This document shows, piece by piece, positions 36,831 to 46,171 of a DNA stretch of 64,000 nt (the first letter of the stretch is position 1; the number at the start of each line of letters is the position of its first letter). The stretch is from assembly GCA_005223045.1 (NCBI GenBank), contig NJBM01000024.1:17281-81280 (forward strand), in the 5' to 3' direction. The position numbers and the translations under genes were made by a program. This stretch comes from Planctomycetes bacterium B3_Pla. GTDB taxonomy: Bacteria; Planctomycetota; Phycisphaerae; Sedimentisphaerales; Anaerobacaceae. A model generated the notes under the pieces. That model made no database searches and was not told the DNA's origin. It worked only from the letters and a program-made list of their open reading frames with translations.

Positions 36831-39800
36831 ATGAACTGTCTATATTTAGATATCAAGTCAAGAATCTCTGTTCTATTGTCGATGGTAATAGTCGCCTTTT
36901 GCTGCACTGTGGTCAACGCCGAAGGACAAGTGAAACTTGTGTCGGTTAAGCCAACCGTATTCTTTGTGCGCAAGGACAATGCTCTCACTCAGTCAGGCGA
37001 GGCAACGGTGAACAACTTGTCACAAGAGCAGGTGAAAATCGTCCTGCAATCTCAAATCTCCGGCGGAAGGACCACAGAAATATCTGCAACCGTTCCTAAG
37101 GGCCAAACGACAGTGAGATTCCCCTTCGCCGATGTGAACAAACCTACGCTGGTCAATTTCATTCTCAAAGTCGAAGGCAAAGAACAGGATCGCCACAGCA
37201 TGACCTGGCGACCACAGAGAAAATGGCGCGTGTATTTTATCCCTATTACACACCACGACCTGGGCTACACCGACACAATCGAAAACGTCCTTAACAGATA
37301 CGCCGGCTTTTATGATGACATCCTGAAGTTCTGTCGCGAGACCGACGACTGGCCCGATGAGGCAAAGTACCGCTACACCGCCGAGGGCGCCTGGGCCATG
37401 CAGCACTTCGTCGAAACCAGAGACACAGAGAGCATCGAAGAGTTGGGCAAATACGTCAAACTAAATCGAATTGAAATCGGCGCTCTGATGGGAAACGAAA
37501 TCAGCGGCCTATGCAGCCACGAGGAGCTTGTTCGTCTGATGTACCCTTCATTTCGAATGGCCCGTCAATTCGACGGTCAAATCCTCACCGGTTCGATCAC
37601 CGACGTGCCGGGTCTGAGCTGGGGGCTGCCCACCGTAATGGCGGGCGCAGGCGTAAAATATTTCTTCGCAGGCCTGCCGACATATTTCGAATGGGGCAGA
37701 AATGACATCCACACGTTCTGGGACGAATCTGCCGTACTCCGTCACGGCAGGCCGGACGCGTTTCGCTGGCAAGGCCCCGACGGCGAATCCGTCCTGGTTT
37801 ACTACCAGGGCACCTACGGTTTCTTCGGAGATGTTACAGGTCCGCATTCTTATAAGTACGTGATGGACAGACTGCCCGGCGAGCTTGAGAAGATGCAAAA
37901 AAGCGATACGCCCTTCAGCGTGATGCGATATATTCACAACGGCGTCGACAATTATCCGCCGGACATGAAGATCAGTGAAATTGTCCGCCAATGGAATGAC
38001 AAATGGGCTTATCCCAAACTGATCGTCGGCACGAACACCATGTTCTTCGAAGAATTGGAGAAGCAGTGCCCCGACATTCGCACATTCAGAGGTGAATTGC
38101 CGCATACCGACTATGTTGTCGGCGCACTCTCGACAGCCAGGGAAACAACAATCAACCGTCTGGCACATGACGCACTTGCCCGTGCCGAGAAGCTGGCCAC
38201 CGCCGCGTCATTGGCCGCGGACGCATCTTACCCGGCCGACGATATCCGCAAGGCCTATGACGATATGATGCTCTACGACGAGCACACATGGGGCAAGGCT
38301 TACCCGGCGGGTAAGCTGCAGGACTGGGCGTGGAATGAAAAGAGTCATTACGCCTATCGCGCGGCGGGTCTGACGCAACAAATCACTAACGCAAGCATCC
38401 AGCATCTCGTCAACAGTATCGAGCGAGAAGAAGACGGCCATTACATCGTCGTGTTCAATCCGCTTTCGTTCACCAGAACGGACATCGTGCGCGTCCCGAA
38501 GTTTCGAGGCTCAGGATTCGAGATCCATAATCTGAGTTCGCCGGGCACGGGTTCCGAAGTTTGTCAATACGTCGATCTGGCCGGTCCGCAGTCGGCGGTT
38601 CCTTATGCAGCCTATCGGCACGCCCGGGGTCAGTTCGAGCCGCATGAACTCCGCGATCTGGTTTTCGTGGCGAAGGATGTTCCACCGCTTGGTTACAAGG
38701 TATTCAAAATCGGCGGTAAGCCATCCGGTAGCCCCCCGAACAATGTGACAGTGGAGTCAAACGCACTGGAGAGTCGCTTCTACAAAATAACAATCGACCC
38801 AAGAACCGGGGGAATCAGCAGTATATACGACAAAGAGTTTAAGCGCGAGCTTGTGGACGATGGCGCGCCTCATAAAGTCAACCAATTCGTTATGCGCTGG
38901 ATTCAGAGCGGCAAGATTGAAGGACCTACCAGCGTGACTGTTCAGAAAGGGCAGACCGGTCCGGTTTGTGGAAGTCTCATCATAAACGCTCAGGGGTCCG
39001 GTTGTCCTCAAATAACGCAGGAGGTCATCCTCTACGATCAGATCAAGCGAATTGACTTTGCCAATCGCATATTGAAAGACTCCACGCCGTTGCAGGAAAT
39101 CTACTTCGCATTCCCGTTCAGGATGGACAAACCTGATTTTCGATTTGAAGGCAGCAATTCCGTGATAAAGCCGTTCCGCGACCAGTTCCCCGGCTCAAAC
39201 ACGAACTACTATGCCGTCCAGCACTGGGCGGACGTCTCCGACGGACAATTCGGCATCACTTTGTCGCCGGTCGAATCGCACCTGATCGAGTTCGGCGGGC
39301 TGTGGCCCAACTACTGCTCGCAGGCACACCACGGCATCGACCCGCCCGGCTACGGAGCCGCTTTCGTAACGTCGGAACAAGTCACAAAAGGCCATATATA
39401 CGCGTTCGTCATGAGCAGCAACTTTAGAACAAACTTCCAGCCCGTCCAGCAAAGCGAGATACTCTTCCGCTATTCTTTGACCACGCATGAAGGCGATTGG
39501 CAGAAGGGCAATTGTGCCCACTTCGGCTGGGCCACCGCCAACCGGTTCATCGTAGATGATGTTCACGGCAGGAAAGACGGTCCTCTTGCACCGGATACCA
39601 TGAGCTTTTGCTCGGTTGATAAGCCCAATGTGCTGCTGACAACCCTCAAACGTGCCGAGGACGGCGCCGGCATCATCATCCGCTTGATTGAAACGCAGGG
39701 CAAGCCAACGACGGCGTCGGTGACATTGCCGCACATCTCAGTTACAGAAGCTACAATAACGAACCTGGTTGAAGCAAACAAGGCCCGAGTTGTGTTTACG

Positions 39801-39866
39801 GAACATGAAATACAGGTCGAACTTAAAGCATTTGGTATAGCAACAATCCGCATAGAAACATATTGA
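36831..39866 (+). CDS. GH38-type alpha-mannosidase-like protein
   Basis: 1011 residues, GGGAGG five bases before the ATG, signal peptide about 1-31 (LSMVIVAFCCTVVNA). An N-terminal beta domain (to about 125) precedes the catalytic barrel. The zinc site begins at H141-H142-D143 (THHDLGYTDT), where GH38 enzymes have H-x-D, and the likely nucleophile is D258 in ITDVPGLSWGLP. The beta-rich C-terminal half (from about 530) matches the GH38 C-terminal domains, with FNPLSFTRTD and SRFYKITIDPRTGGISSIYD. These enzymes release alpha-mannose; the clade is divergent so the linkage cannot be fixed. Probably periplasmic. The next gene is an SDR. Confidence 0.83.
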   Translation: MNCLYLDIKSRISVLLSMVIVAFCCTVVNAEGQVKLVSVKPTVFFVRKDNALTQSGEATVNNLSQEQVKIVLQSQISGGRTTEISATVPKGQTTVRFPFADVNKPTLVNFILKVEGKEQDRHSMTWRPQRKWRVYFIPITHHDLGYTDTIENVLNRYAGFYDDILKFCRETDDWPDEAKYRYTAEGAWAMQHFVETRDTESIEELGKYVKLNRIEIGALMGNEISGLCSHEELVRLMYPSFRMARQFDGQILTGSITDVPGLSWGLPTVMAGAGVKYFFAGLPTYFEWGRNDIHTFWDESAVLRHGRPDAFRWQGPDGESVLVYYQGTYGFFGDVTGPHSYKYVMDRLPGELEKMQKSDTPFSVMRYIHNGVDNYPPDMKISEIVRQWNDKWAYPKLIVGTNTMFFEELEKQCPDIRTFRGELPHTDYVVGALSTARETTINRLAHDALARAEKLATAASLAADASYPADDIRKAYDDMMLYDEHTWGKAYPAGKLQDWAWNEKSHYAYRAAGLTQQITNASIQHLVNSIEREEDGHYIVVFNPLSFTRTDIVRVPKFRGSGFEIHNLSSPGTGSEVCQYVDLAGPQSAVPYAAYRHARGQFEPHELRDLVFVAKDVPPLGYKVFKIGGKPSGSPPNNVTVESNALESRFYKITIDPRTGGISSIYDKEFKRELVDDGAPHKVNQFVMRWIQSGKIEGPTSVTVQKGQTGPVCGSLIINAQGSGCPQITQEVILYDQIKRIDFANRILKDSTPLQEIYFAFPFRMDKPDFRFEGSNSVIKPFRDQFPGSNTNYYAVQHWADVSDGQFGITLSPVESHLIEFGGLWPNYCSQAHHGIDPPGYGAAFVTSEQVTKGHIYAFVMSSNFRTNFQPVQQSEILFRYSLTTHEGDWQKGNCAHFGWATANRFIVDDVHGRKDGPLAPDTMSFCSVDKPNVLLTTLKRAEDGAGIIIRLIETQGKPTTASVTLPHISVTEATITNLVEANKARVVFTEHEIQVELKAFGIATIRIETY

Positions 39867-39982
39867 CACGACCGGCAGGCGCAATGTACTGTAATTACGT
39901 TAGCGCAGCCAAAATTGAATTCTATCGACGAGCCACCACTCAATGGACATAGTGGCAACAATTTAAATCGGAGATATATTAC

Positions 39983-40702
39983 ATGGAGCTCAAAGGCAAA
40001 GTCGCGGTCATCACGGGAGCATCGAGCGGTATAGGTGAAGGTACCGCACGCGAATTGGCCGATGCGGGCATGAAGCTGGTGCTCACGTCCCGCCGCAAAC
40101 AGTTGCTCGACAAAATCGCCGCACAGCTCGACACGGAAACAACCACTATAGCCGGCGATATTACCGATGAATCGTTACCACAGAAGCTGATTGACACGGC
40201 GGTGGACAAGTTCGGCTCGTGTGACGTTGTATTTAACAACGCGGGCGTGATGATTGTCGGCAGCGCCGAGGACATTGACCTCGAAGCGGTGTGCCGGATG
40301 GTGCGCATCAATGTAGAGGCTGTCTATCGATTGGCGATTGTTGCGATGCGCCACATGGTAAGCAAAGGCGGCGGCTACCTGATCAATACGTCGAGCATCC
40401 TTGGCACGAAGGTGCGACAGACAACCGGCGCTTACGCGGGCACGAAGTATGCCGTCGAGGCACTGACCGAGGACCTGCGCATGCAGGCGGCCGGTACGGG
40501 TGTGCGCGTCTGCGCCCTCGAGCCGGGCCTTGTCGAGACACACCTCCAAGATCACTTTCCGGTTCACCCCAAAGACATGCTCAATATTAAAGCCCTTGTT
40601 CAGCCGGCAGACATCGGCCGGGCGATCCGCTTTATGCTCGAACAACCCGATCACGTGGCGATCCCGCGCATTCTCGTGATGCCTACGGACCAGGGAATGT
40701 AG
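39983..40702 (+). CDS. SDR family NAD(P)-dependent oxidoreductase
   Basis: 239 residues, the normal length for a classical short-chain dehydrogenase, with no signal peptide, so cytoplasmic. Cofactor motif TGASSGIG at 11-18, NNAGVM in the next strand, and the catalytic Y151-x3-K155 in YAGTKYAVEAL with a Ser in NTSSILG ahead of it. GGAG lies 9 bases before the ATG. The likely cofactor is NADP, from the Arg-rich TSRRKQLL after beta 2. Substrate unknown. It is the last gene of the plus-strand run; a palindrome follows its stop. Confidence 0.93.
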   Translation: MELKGKVAVITGASSGIGEGTARELADAGMKLVLTSRRKQLLDKIAAQLDTETTTIAGDITDESLPQKLIDTAVDKFGSCDVVFNNAGVMIVGSAEDIDLEAVCRMVRINVEAVYRLAIVAMRHMVSKGGGYLINTSSILGTKVRQTTGAYAGTKYAVEALTEDLRMQAAGTGVRVCALEPGLVETHLQDHFPVHPKDMLNIKALVQPADIGRAIRFMLEQPDHVAIPRILVMPTDQGM

Positions 40703-40732
40703 ATGATGGTTAAATGCAAAAAGTATAGCGTT

Positions 40733-40770
40733 TAGCGTATAGCGAATAGGTCCTTATCCGCTATACGCTA
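40733..40770. terminator. Palindromic hairpin between convergent genes
   Basis: TAGCGTATAGCG (40733-40744) pairs perfectly with CGCTATACGCTA (40759-40770) around a 14-base loop; the stem extends outward with one bulge (AGCGTT/ACGCT). It sits between the SDR stop (40702) and the LamG stop (40808) and could end transcripts from both sides. Confidence 0.55.
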
Positions 40771-40807
40771 ACGCTGCACGCTCGTTTTGATATTTCACTT
40801 CTCCCTG

Positions 40808-43537
40808 CTATCGATATAACCGAATGTCGTCAAACAACATAGTACCTGCACCGCCGGAAGTCGCTGCGCCCGGGGCGCCGAAACCTATAGTGATGCTGGT
40901 AACATTGGTCAGGTCCACGCCCATATCCGCAAATTTCTGCAGAGAGATAGTCCATTCCGTCCAGGTGCCTGTCTGTGCCGCACCGGAATCGTCGTGGTAC
41001 ACCGGCGCACTGCCATTGAGAGCAACGTACATTGGCTCGGGGGCATTAGCCGAGTCGCCGTTGAACCAAAGTGACAATGTCACAACGCCTTCATTCGTCC
41101 AGTTACGCAGGGAAGTTAACGTTAAGGTTGCCTGCGAACTCTTGAGGTTGTTGTCGTAGGAATATGGCATCGACTGCGTACCGCCGTGAACATTACTTCG
41201 ATTTGCAAACGGAGGATTCAAGTTGCCAATGACGGATCCGTTTGTTGTGGTTCCATAGCCATCGATCCACGCCACGTATATCCTGTTGCTCCCCGGCTCG
41301 CCTTCTTCCAGGTCGTTGTAGGATTCAATGTCGTCCACGATAAGGTAGTCGGCTACCGTAAAGCTCCAGACTCTGCCCTCGCTGACCGTCGCGTCGGCAT
41401 TATACTCATCGATGCGCCAGTAGTAAGGTCCGCTGTCCCATTCGAGGACTTCGGACGGAGTATAGACGGCGCCACTCTGCCGGCCCCGATAAACGTCCGG
41501 TGTGTCGGTTGCATCGGCGTCGGTGACGGCATCCTTGTCAGTGCCGAAATACACATCATGCTCAGACGCCTTGTCTCCCGGTGACCAGCTAAGAGGTGTT
41601 GCCGTAATGACGTCCGGCGTTGAACCATCGGGCGGACTCGGGTCCCATGCGAGCATGGGATCGCCTCTCATTGTCTGCTGAATTTCCTGGACTGTCAGCA
41701 CGCGGTCGTAGATGCGAACATCATCGACCAGTCCGTCCCAGAATTCAGCCGCGTCGTTGACCTGGCGTCCAATATGGGCGCGGCCCAGGGCCAGGTTCCA
41801 GGTCTTTGCTTCCGAAGCCACTTCAATACCGTCGGTGTACAGTCTGGCCCTCGTTCCGTCATACGTCAGGCAGATGTGGCGCCAGACACCCACTTGCCAG
41901 AAATCACTCAGCAGGATATCATCGCCGTAACCTCCGCCGTAGAGGCTCGTGCCGTTTATGCCGATGAACATAGCCAGGCCGGTGCCCGCCGAGCCATAGG
42001 CGGCGATCCAGCGCCATCCACCGGCAACCGAATCGGTTTTGCCCCATCCGCACATGCTCCGGGCGGATGTACCCGCCGGCAAACCCGACGTATTGACAAA
42101 ATTGACGTAGTCGTCGCCTCCATCAAGCTCCAGCGCGTCGCCGTCTTGCCCGCTCACCCACTGCGGACCGCCGGTAAGTGTGCCGTGATTTCCGTGGCCC
42201 GACCAGTCCACAACAGTCGTGCCCCGGCCCTCGTCGAGCTTCCACCAGCAAACGAGGTTCGGGTCCTGAACAGGTATGTCGGGCAGAGTTCTGAAACTCC
42301 AGACGTCGCCTCTGTGTGTTGTGACGGCATCGAACTCATCGACCCGCCAGTAGTAAGTCGCATCTAATTCAAGGGCGCCGGGAATATATGTTGTACTTGT
42401 CACCCGTACACCCTGGGTGGCGTCGTTTACATCGTCAAAGGTCTCGCCGAAGTACATGGTATGCAATTTCGCGCCGAAACCTGCCGTCCAGCCGAGAGTC
42501 GGATTCAAGTCCACAAACCTGGCGCCGTCGCCCGGATCAGGGTGGTAGGCCTTTTTGGGCGGGACCGTAAAGCTCCAGACGTCGCCCTTCCAGGGACTGT
42601 TTGGGTCAGCCTCATTGACCTCGTCGACTCGCCAGTAATAAGTTGTGCCGGGGACAAGACCGTCCGGATACGGGAATCCCGGGAAGCCTGCTACGAAATG
42701 CGTCGTGCCCTGATTACCTTGAAATGTACCGCCGGCGCCATCGTTCACGTCATCGAGGTTCTCGCCGAGATATACATCGTGCGAAACGGCATAACCTCCC
42801 GGCGTCCAGCTCATGGTCACCCACGTGTCCGGATGGATGTCGCCGTCAGCGGGATCAGGCCTGGTGGCCTTTGAAATAGCCGCCAGCTTTGTTATCTCTG
42901 CTGGCGAGAGAACGTAGTCATAAATGCGGACATCATCGACCAGGCCATCCCAGAACTCGGCCGCGTCATTGACCTGGCGCCCAATGTGCGCCCTGCCCAG
43001 CGACAGGTTCCAGTTTTTCGTCTGCGAGTCCACTTCGACACCGTCGGCGTACAATTTGGCTACGCTTCCGTCATACGTCAGACAGATGTGGCGCCAGACA
43101 TCCACCTCCCAAAAACCGGCCTCCAGGACGTCGTCGCCGTAACCTCCACCGTACAGGCTCGTGCCGTTCATGCCGATGAACATAGCCAGACCGGTGCCCG
43201 CCGAGCCATACGCGGCGATCCAGCGCCAACCGCCGGCAACCGTATAGGTCTTGCCCCATCCGGCCATGCTGCGGGGGGACGTGCCGGCCGGCAGCCCTTG
43301 TGGATTCCCAAAATCAACGTATTGTGATGCCGCACCATCCAGCACCAGCGCGTGGCTGCCCACCATTGCGTCCGTTGTGAATTCAGGATCGTTCATCAGC
43401 GTTCCATCAATGCCGCCGACTGAATCCGTCGCATCGTTATCCAGCCGCCAGTGAGCGACCATTGTCGCACCTTCGGCGCCGACAGACACGCCCAACACAA
43501 ACAGAAAACAGATTGAATAAGAGAGTTCTTTACACAT
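40808..43537 (-). CDS. Secreted protein with two LamG and FN3-like domains
   Basis: 909 residues. AAGGAGG six bases before the ATG is a strong ribosome site. Signal peptide 1-23. LamG domain 1 about 28-225, two FN3-like modules about 230-425 (HDVYLGENLDDVNDG; YYWRVDEVNEADPNSPWKG), LamG domain 2 about 430-640, another FN3-like module, and a C-terminal beta-sandwich of about 165 residues starting at VDDIESYND, a carbohydrate-binding-like module common in Phycisphaerae. The two LamG domains are close duplicates of each other. No catalytic domain. A role in binding glycans or matrix outside the cell is likely. It has its own promoter. Confidence 0.88.
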   Translation of the reverse strand: MCKELSYSICFLFVLGVSVGAEGATMVAHWRLDNDATDSVGGIDGTLMNDPEFTTDAMVGSHALVLDGAASQYVDFGNPQGLPAGTSPRSMAGWGKTYTVAGGWRWIAAYGSAGTGLAMFIGMNGTSLYGGGYGDDVLEAGFWEVDVWRHICLTYDGSVAKLYADGVEVDSQTKNWNLSLGRAHIGRQVNDAAEFWDGLVDDVRIYDYVLSPAEITKLAAISKATRPDPADGDIHPDTWVTMSWTPGGYAVSHDVYLGENLDDVNDGAGGTFQGNQGTTHFVAGFPGFPYPDGLVPGTTYYWRVDEVNEADPNSPWKGDVWSFTVPPKKAYHPDPGDGARFVDLNPTLGWTAGFGAKLHTMYFGETFDDVNDATQGVRVTSTTYIPGALELDATYYWRVDEFDAVTTHRGDVWSFRTLPDIPVQDPNLVCWWKLDEGRGTTVVDWSGHGNHGTLTGGPQWVSGQDGDALELDGGDDYVNFVNTSGLPAGTSARSMCGWGKTDSVAGGWRWIAAYGSAGTGLAMFIGINGTSLYGGGYGDDILLSDFWQVGVWRHICLTYDGTRARLYTDGIEVASEAKTWNLALGRAHIGRQVNDAAEFWDGLVDDVRIYDRVLTVQEIQQTMRGDPMLAWDPSPPDGSTPDVITATPLSWSPGDKASEHDVYFGTDKDAVTDADATDTPDVYRGRQSGAVYTPSEVLEWDSGPYYWRIDEYNADATVSEGRVWSFTVADYLIVDDIESYNDLEEGEPGSNRIYVAWIDGYGTTTNGSVIGNLNPPFANRSNVHGGTQSMPYSYDNNLKSSQATLTLTSLRNWTNEGVVTLSLWFNGDSANAPEPMYVALNGSAPVYHDDSGAAQTGTWTEWTISLQKFADMGVDLTNVTSITIGFGAPGAATSGGAGTMLFDDIRLYR

Positions 43538-43571
43538 GGTAATCCTCCTTCGTCAAAATCAAACATGAAAT

Positions 43572-43618
43572 ATCAAAAATCAAAACGCCGCTTTTCAGGA
43601 CATGCTTTGATTTTTGAT
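43572..43618 (-). repeat. Perfect 13-bp inverted repeat in the leader of the double-LamG gene
   Basis: ATCAAAAATCAAA (43572-43584) and TTTGATTTTTGAT (43606-43618) flank 21 bases. It lies between the promoter at 43646-43675 and the start at 43537, so it would form a stem in the 5' leader. Confidence 0.6.
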
Positions 43619-43645
43619 CTTCGTACCACGACTCCAACAATCCCA

Positions 43646-43675
43646 TTTATACCAGATCAGTCCCTTCTCCGTCAA
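43646..43675 (-). promoter_or_regulatory. Sigma-70-like promoter for the double-LamG gene
   Basis: Minus strand TTGACG (43675-43670), 18-base spacer, TATAAA (43651-43646). The surrounding bases closely match the promoter at 62223-62252: both read TTTTCCTTGACGG before the spacer and TGGTATA at its end. Confidence 0.65.
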
Positions 43676-43752
43676 GGAAAATATCCGGGTATGGCAGGCA
43701 TCATCCACCCCATCCAACTGAAGCTCGCCATTTATAGGACAGGTTAATCCGG

Positions 43753-44253
43753 TTACTCATCCGATGGGACAGCACCGAGCTGCCGCCTAAAACTGAGCTC
43801 GTCGAATTCTTCCCACGCTTCCACAAACTTGCCGCCAGCGATGCGGACTATAATGATGCTTGTGAACGTTACCTGTTTGCCGGTCGCGGGAATCCCCTGA
43901 AACTCGCCCTTGTGGGTAAAGCGGTGGCCGAGACGGAAGGCTACTTTGTCACCTTCGGCTATCATGTCTTCTATCGTGCGAGAAGTGTCGCCGAAGGCGG
44001 CGAATCCCACGTGGAAAGATTGCTCAAATTCTTCGCGCGTCATCGGTTTGGCACTCCCATGGCCGTGGTAAACATAGTCGGAGGCATGTAGCTCCATAAA
44101 TGCCGCCAGGTTCGACCTGTCCAGCTCCTCCACCGCACGGCGGACGATGGCCTTGTTTTCTTCCATTTGAAGCATCGAGGAAGACGTACACCCGGTACAA
44201 ACGAATCCAAGTACAATCAGGCAGATTGGCAGCGCTTTGTTAACATGTTTCAT
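43753..44253 (-). CDS. SnoaL-like ester-cyclase-fold lipoprotein
   Basis: 166 residues. Lipoprotein signal with lipobox VCTGC at about 18-22, so the mature protein is tethered to a membrane. The body is a SnoaL-like/NTF2 fold: an opening helix NKAIVRRAVEELDRSNLAAF, the central GHGSAKPMTREEFEQSF, and the final strands FTHKGEFQGIPATGKQVTF and IVRIAGGKFVEAWEEFD. Relatives include polyketide cyclases and many proteins of unknown role. AAAGGA lies seven bases before the ATG. It starts 30 bases after the stop of the kelch gene on the same strand, so an operon is likely. Confidence 0.88.
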   Translation of the reverse strand: MKHVNKALPICLIVLGFVCTGCTSSSMLQMEENKAIVRRAVEELDRSNLAAFMELHASDYVYHGHGSAKPMTREEFEQSFHVGFAAFGDTSRTIEDMIAEGDKVAFRLGHRFTHKGEFQGIPATGKQVTFTSIIIVRIAGGKFVEAWEEFDELSFRRQLGAVPSDE

Positions 44254-44283
44254 TGTTCTGTCCTTTCATAAACCGGGATTTCC

Positions 44284-46092
44284 CTATTGCGCCAGCGCCT
44301 CGATTTCCTCCGCGCTCAAGGGCCGGCGATAAATACGAACATCATCAATTAGCCCGGAAAAGAAGCCGGCTGCACCAAGATATTTTCCTGCACCAAAGTA
44401 CAGACCGCCATCCGAACCTACGCCGCCGACAACATCGGTATCTTTGGCAACTTCTGCTCCATCCACATACAGGTACCTACACAGCCCAATGTAATCGTAC
44501 ACAAGGCCGATATGGTGCCATTGCCCGTCCGTGATTACGGATTCCGACATTAATGGATCGAACGGCGGATGCATCAACCTCGTCATGAGTCTGCCGTATG
44601 ATGAGTCCGCCCAAAGCCATGTACTTCCCGGGTTAGTAGTACGGCCGTCAATATTATCCCTCTGAGATATAATCACTTGCCCCGGGGCGCCGCCTTTAAT
44701 CCAGGCAAAGACGCTGAACGATCCCTTCGCCGGGTCCAGGACAAAGTCGGTGCTTACATAATCGTCAATTCCGTCGAATTCCAGGGCGCCGGCAAATTTA
44801 CCACCTGTAGGTTGCCAGAGTGGCTCTCCGTGAAGGGTACCATTGTTGTTGCCGATGCTGTCGTGGGCCACAACGCCCTCAGTTTCATCCAGCGCCCAGT
44901 GCGCTACCACATCTTCCACTCTTTGTCCCCAGTAGCTCATCAAAATCTCCAGGTCCAAAGCATCCACAGTTCCATCGCCAAACGGCAGCGGTGCTATATC
45001 AACCAACGGCTCATTTTGGCCCCAGTTTTCAATGAGTATCGACAGGTCCTTGATATCCACGATTCCATCCCTTTTAAAGTCGGCTGGTATGAATATGGCT
45101 TCATATTCTTCCACCATCGAAATCCCATGCCAGGGTGAACCAAGCGAGCCTCCGATGGCATAAATCTTCCCATTCACCGCACTGGTGGCTGAGAACCCTC
45201 TTGCCCTTGGCATGGGCGTTTTCTCTGTCCATGTGTCGGTCGCCGGGTCGTATGCTTCCACTATCGATAAACCTGAACCTCCACTTGCGCCTCCAATGAC
45301 ATAGATGATCCCATTCACCGCGCTGGTGGATGAGAAGGTCGCTCTTGCCTTTGGCATAGAGGCTTTGGTTGTCCAGGTGTCCGTCGTTGGGTCGTATTCT
45401 TCAACCGTCGAAAGAATGGTTCCCCCCGCAGCAGTCGCACCTCCGAAGGCATAAATTTTCCCATTCACCACACTGGTGGCTAAGAAACCTCTTACCGTCG
45501 GCATGGGCGCTTTCTGTGTCCATGTGTCGGTTGCCGGGTCGTATTCTTCTACGTCCGAAGTCGCTAACTCTTCTGTCCACACCCCTGGTCGGACGAATCC
45601 TCCAATCACATAAATCTTCCCATCCACGGCGCTGGTGGAATGCACAAGCCTTGCCGCCGACATAGGAGCTTTCTCTGTCCAGGTGTTCGTCGCCGGGTCA
45701 TACTCTTCCACCGTCGAAAAAGCCGGCTGATAGGTACGTGGGCTGCCTCCGAAGGCATAGATTTTCCCATTGACTGCGCTGGTGGATAACCACTGTCTCG
45801 CCGTGGGCATGGGGGCTTTTGTGGTCCAGGTATCAGTCGCCGGGTCGTATTGTTCGACTGCCGAACTCGCACTACTGCCATTGGTCTTCCTGCCGCCAAT
45901 TGCATAGATTTTACCATCCACTGCGCTGGCCGATAGCAAGGACCTCGCCGTAGGCATTGGAGCTTTCTCCGTCCAGGTGTTACCCGCTGCCAGACAGACC
46001 GAAGCGGTGCCCAACAGCCAACTGAGCATTAAGCTGGTTATTATCCGAAATGAATTCTGTTTACTGTTGTGTGTTGTCTCTTGAGTTTTCAT
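44284..46092 (-). CDS. Secreted kelch-repeat, dockerin and LamG protein (copy A)
   Basis: 602 residues. AAAGGAA precedes the ATG. Signal peptide about 1-36. Six kelch repeats, about 38-335, each with the pattern DTWTEKAPMPTAR ... VDGKIYAIGG, make a beta-propeller. A dockerin-like pair of calcium loops follows at about 340-395 (FKRDGIVDIKDLSILIENWG; FGDGTVDALDLEILMSYWG), then a LamG domain about 400-600 ending in SGLIDDVRIYRRPLS. It is a tandem paralogue of the next gene upstream. A cell-surface or secreted binding role is likely; no enzyme motif is visible. Confidence 0.9.
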   Translation of the reverse strand: MKTQETTHNSKQNSFRIITSLMLSWLLGTASVCLAAGNTWTEKAPMPTARSLLSASAVDGKIYAIGGRKTNGSSASSAVEQYDPATDTWTTKAPMPTARQWLSTSAVNGKIYAFGGSPRTYQPAFSTVEEYDPATNTWTEKAPMSAARLVHSTSAVDGKIYVIGGFVRPGVWTEELATSDVEEYDPATDTWTQKAPMPTVRGFLATSVVNGKIYAFGGATAAGGTILSTVEEYDPTTDTWTTKASMPKARATFSSTSAVNGIIYVIGGASGGSGLSIVEAYDPATDTWTEKTPMPRARGFSATSAVNGKIYAIGGSLGSPWHGISMVEEYEAIFIPADFKRDGIVDIKDLSILIENWGQNEPLVDIAPLPFGDGTVDALDLEILMSYWGQRVEDVVAHWALDETEGVVAHDSIGNNNGTLHGEPLWQPTGGKFAGALEFDGIDDYVSTDFVLDPAKGSFSVFAWIKGGAPGQVIISQRDNIDGRTTNPGSTWLWADSSYGRLMTRLMHPPFDPLMSESVITDGQWHHIGLVYDYIGLCRYLYVDGAEVAKDTDVVGGVGSDGGLYFGAGKYLGAAGFFSGLIDDVRIYRRPLSAEEIEALAQ

Positions 46093-46171
46093 GGTAGTTG
46101 TTCCTTTCTTTGAAAAAAAACCTACAAAAGAGCGTAAACTAACTGCGTTAACGCGCCATCATCTCGATTTG

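Noticed and set aside
39863..39892. TTGACA-N18-TACTGT pair before the SDR gene
   Set aside because: The -35 overlaps the stop of the upstream gene and the -10 matches only three of six bases.
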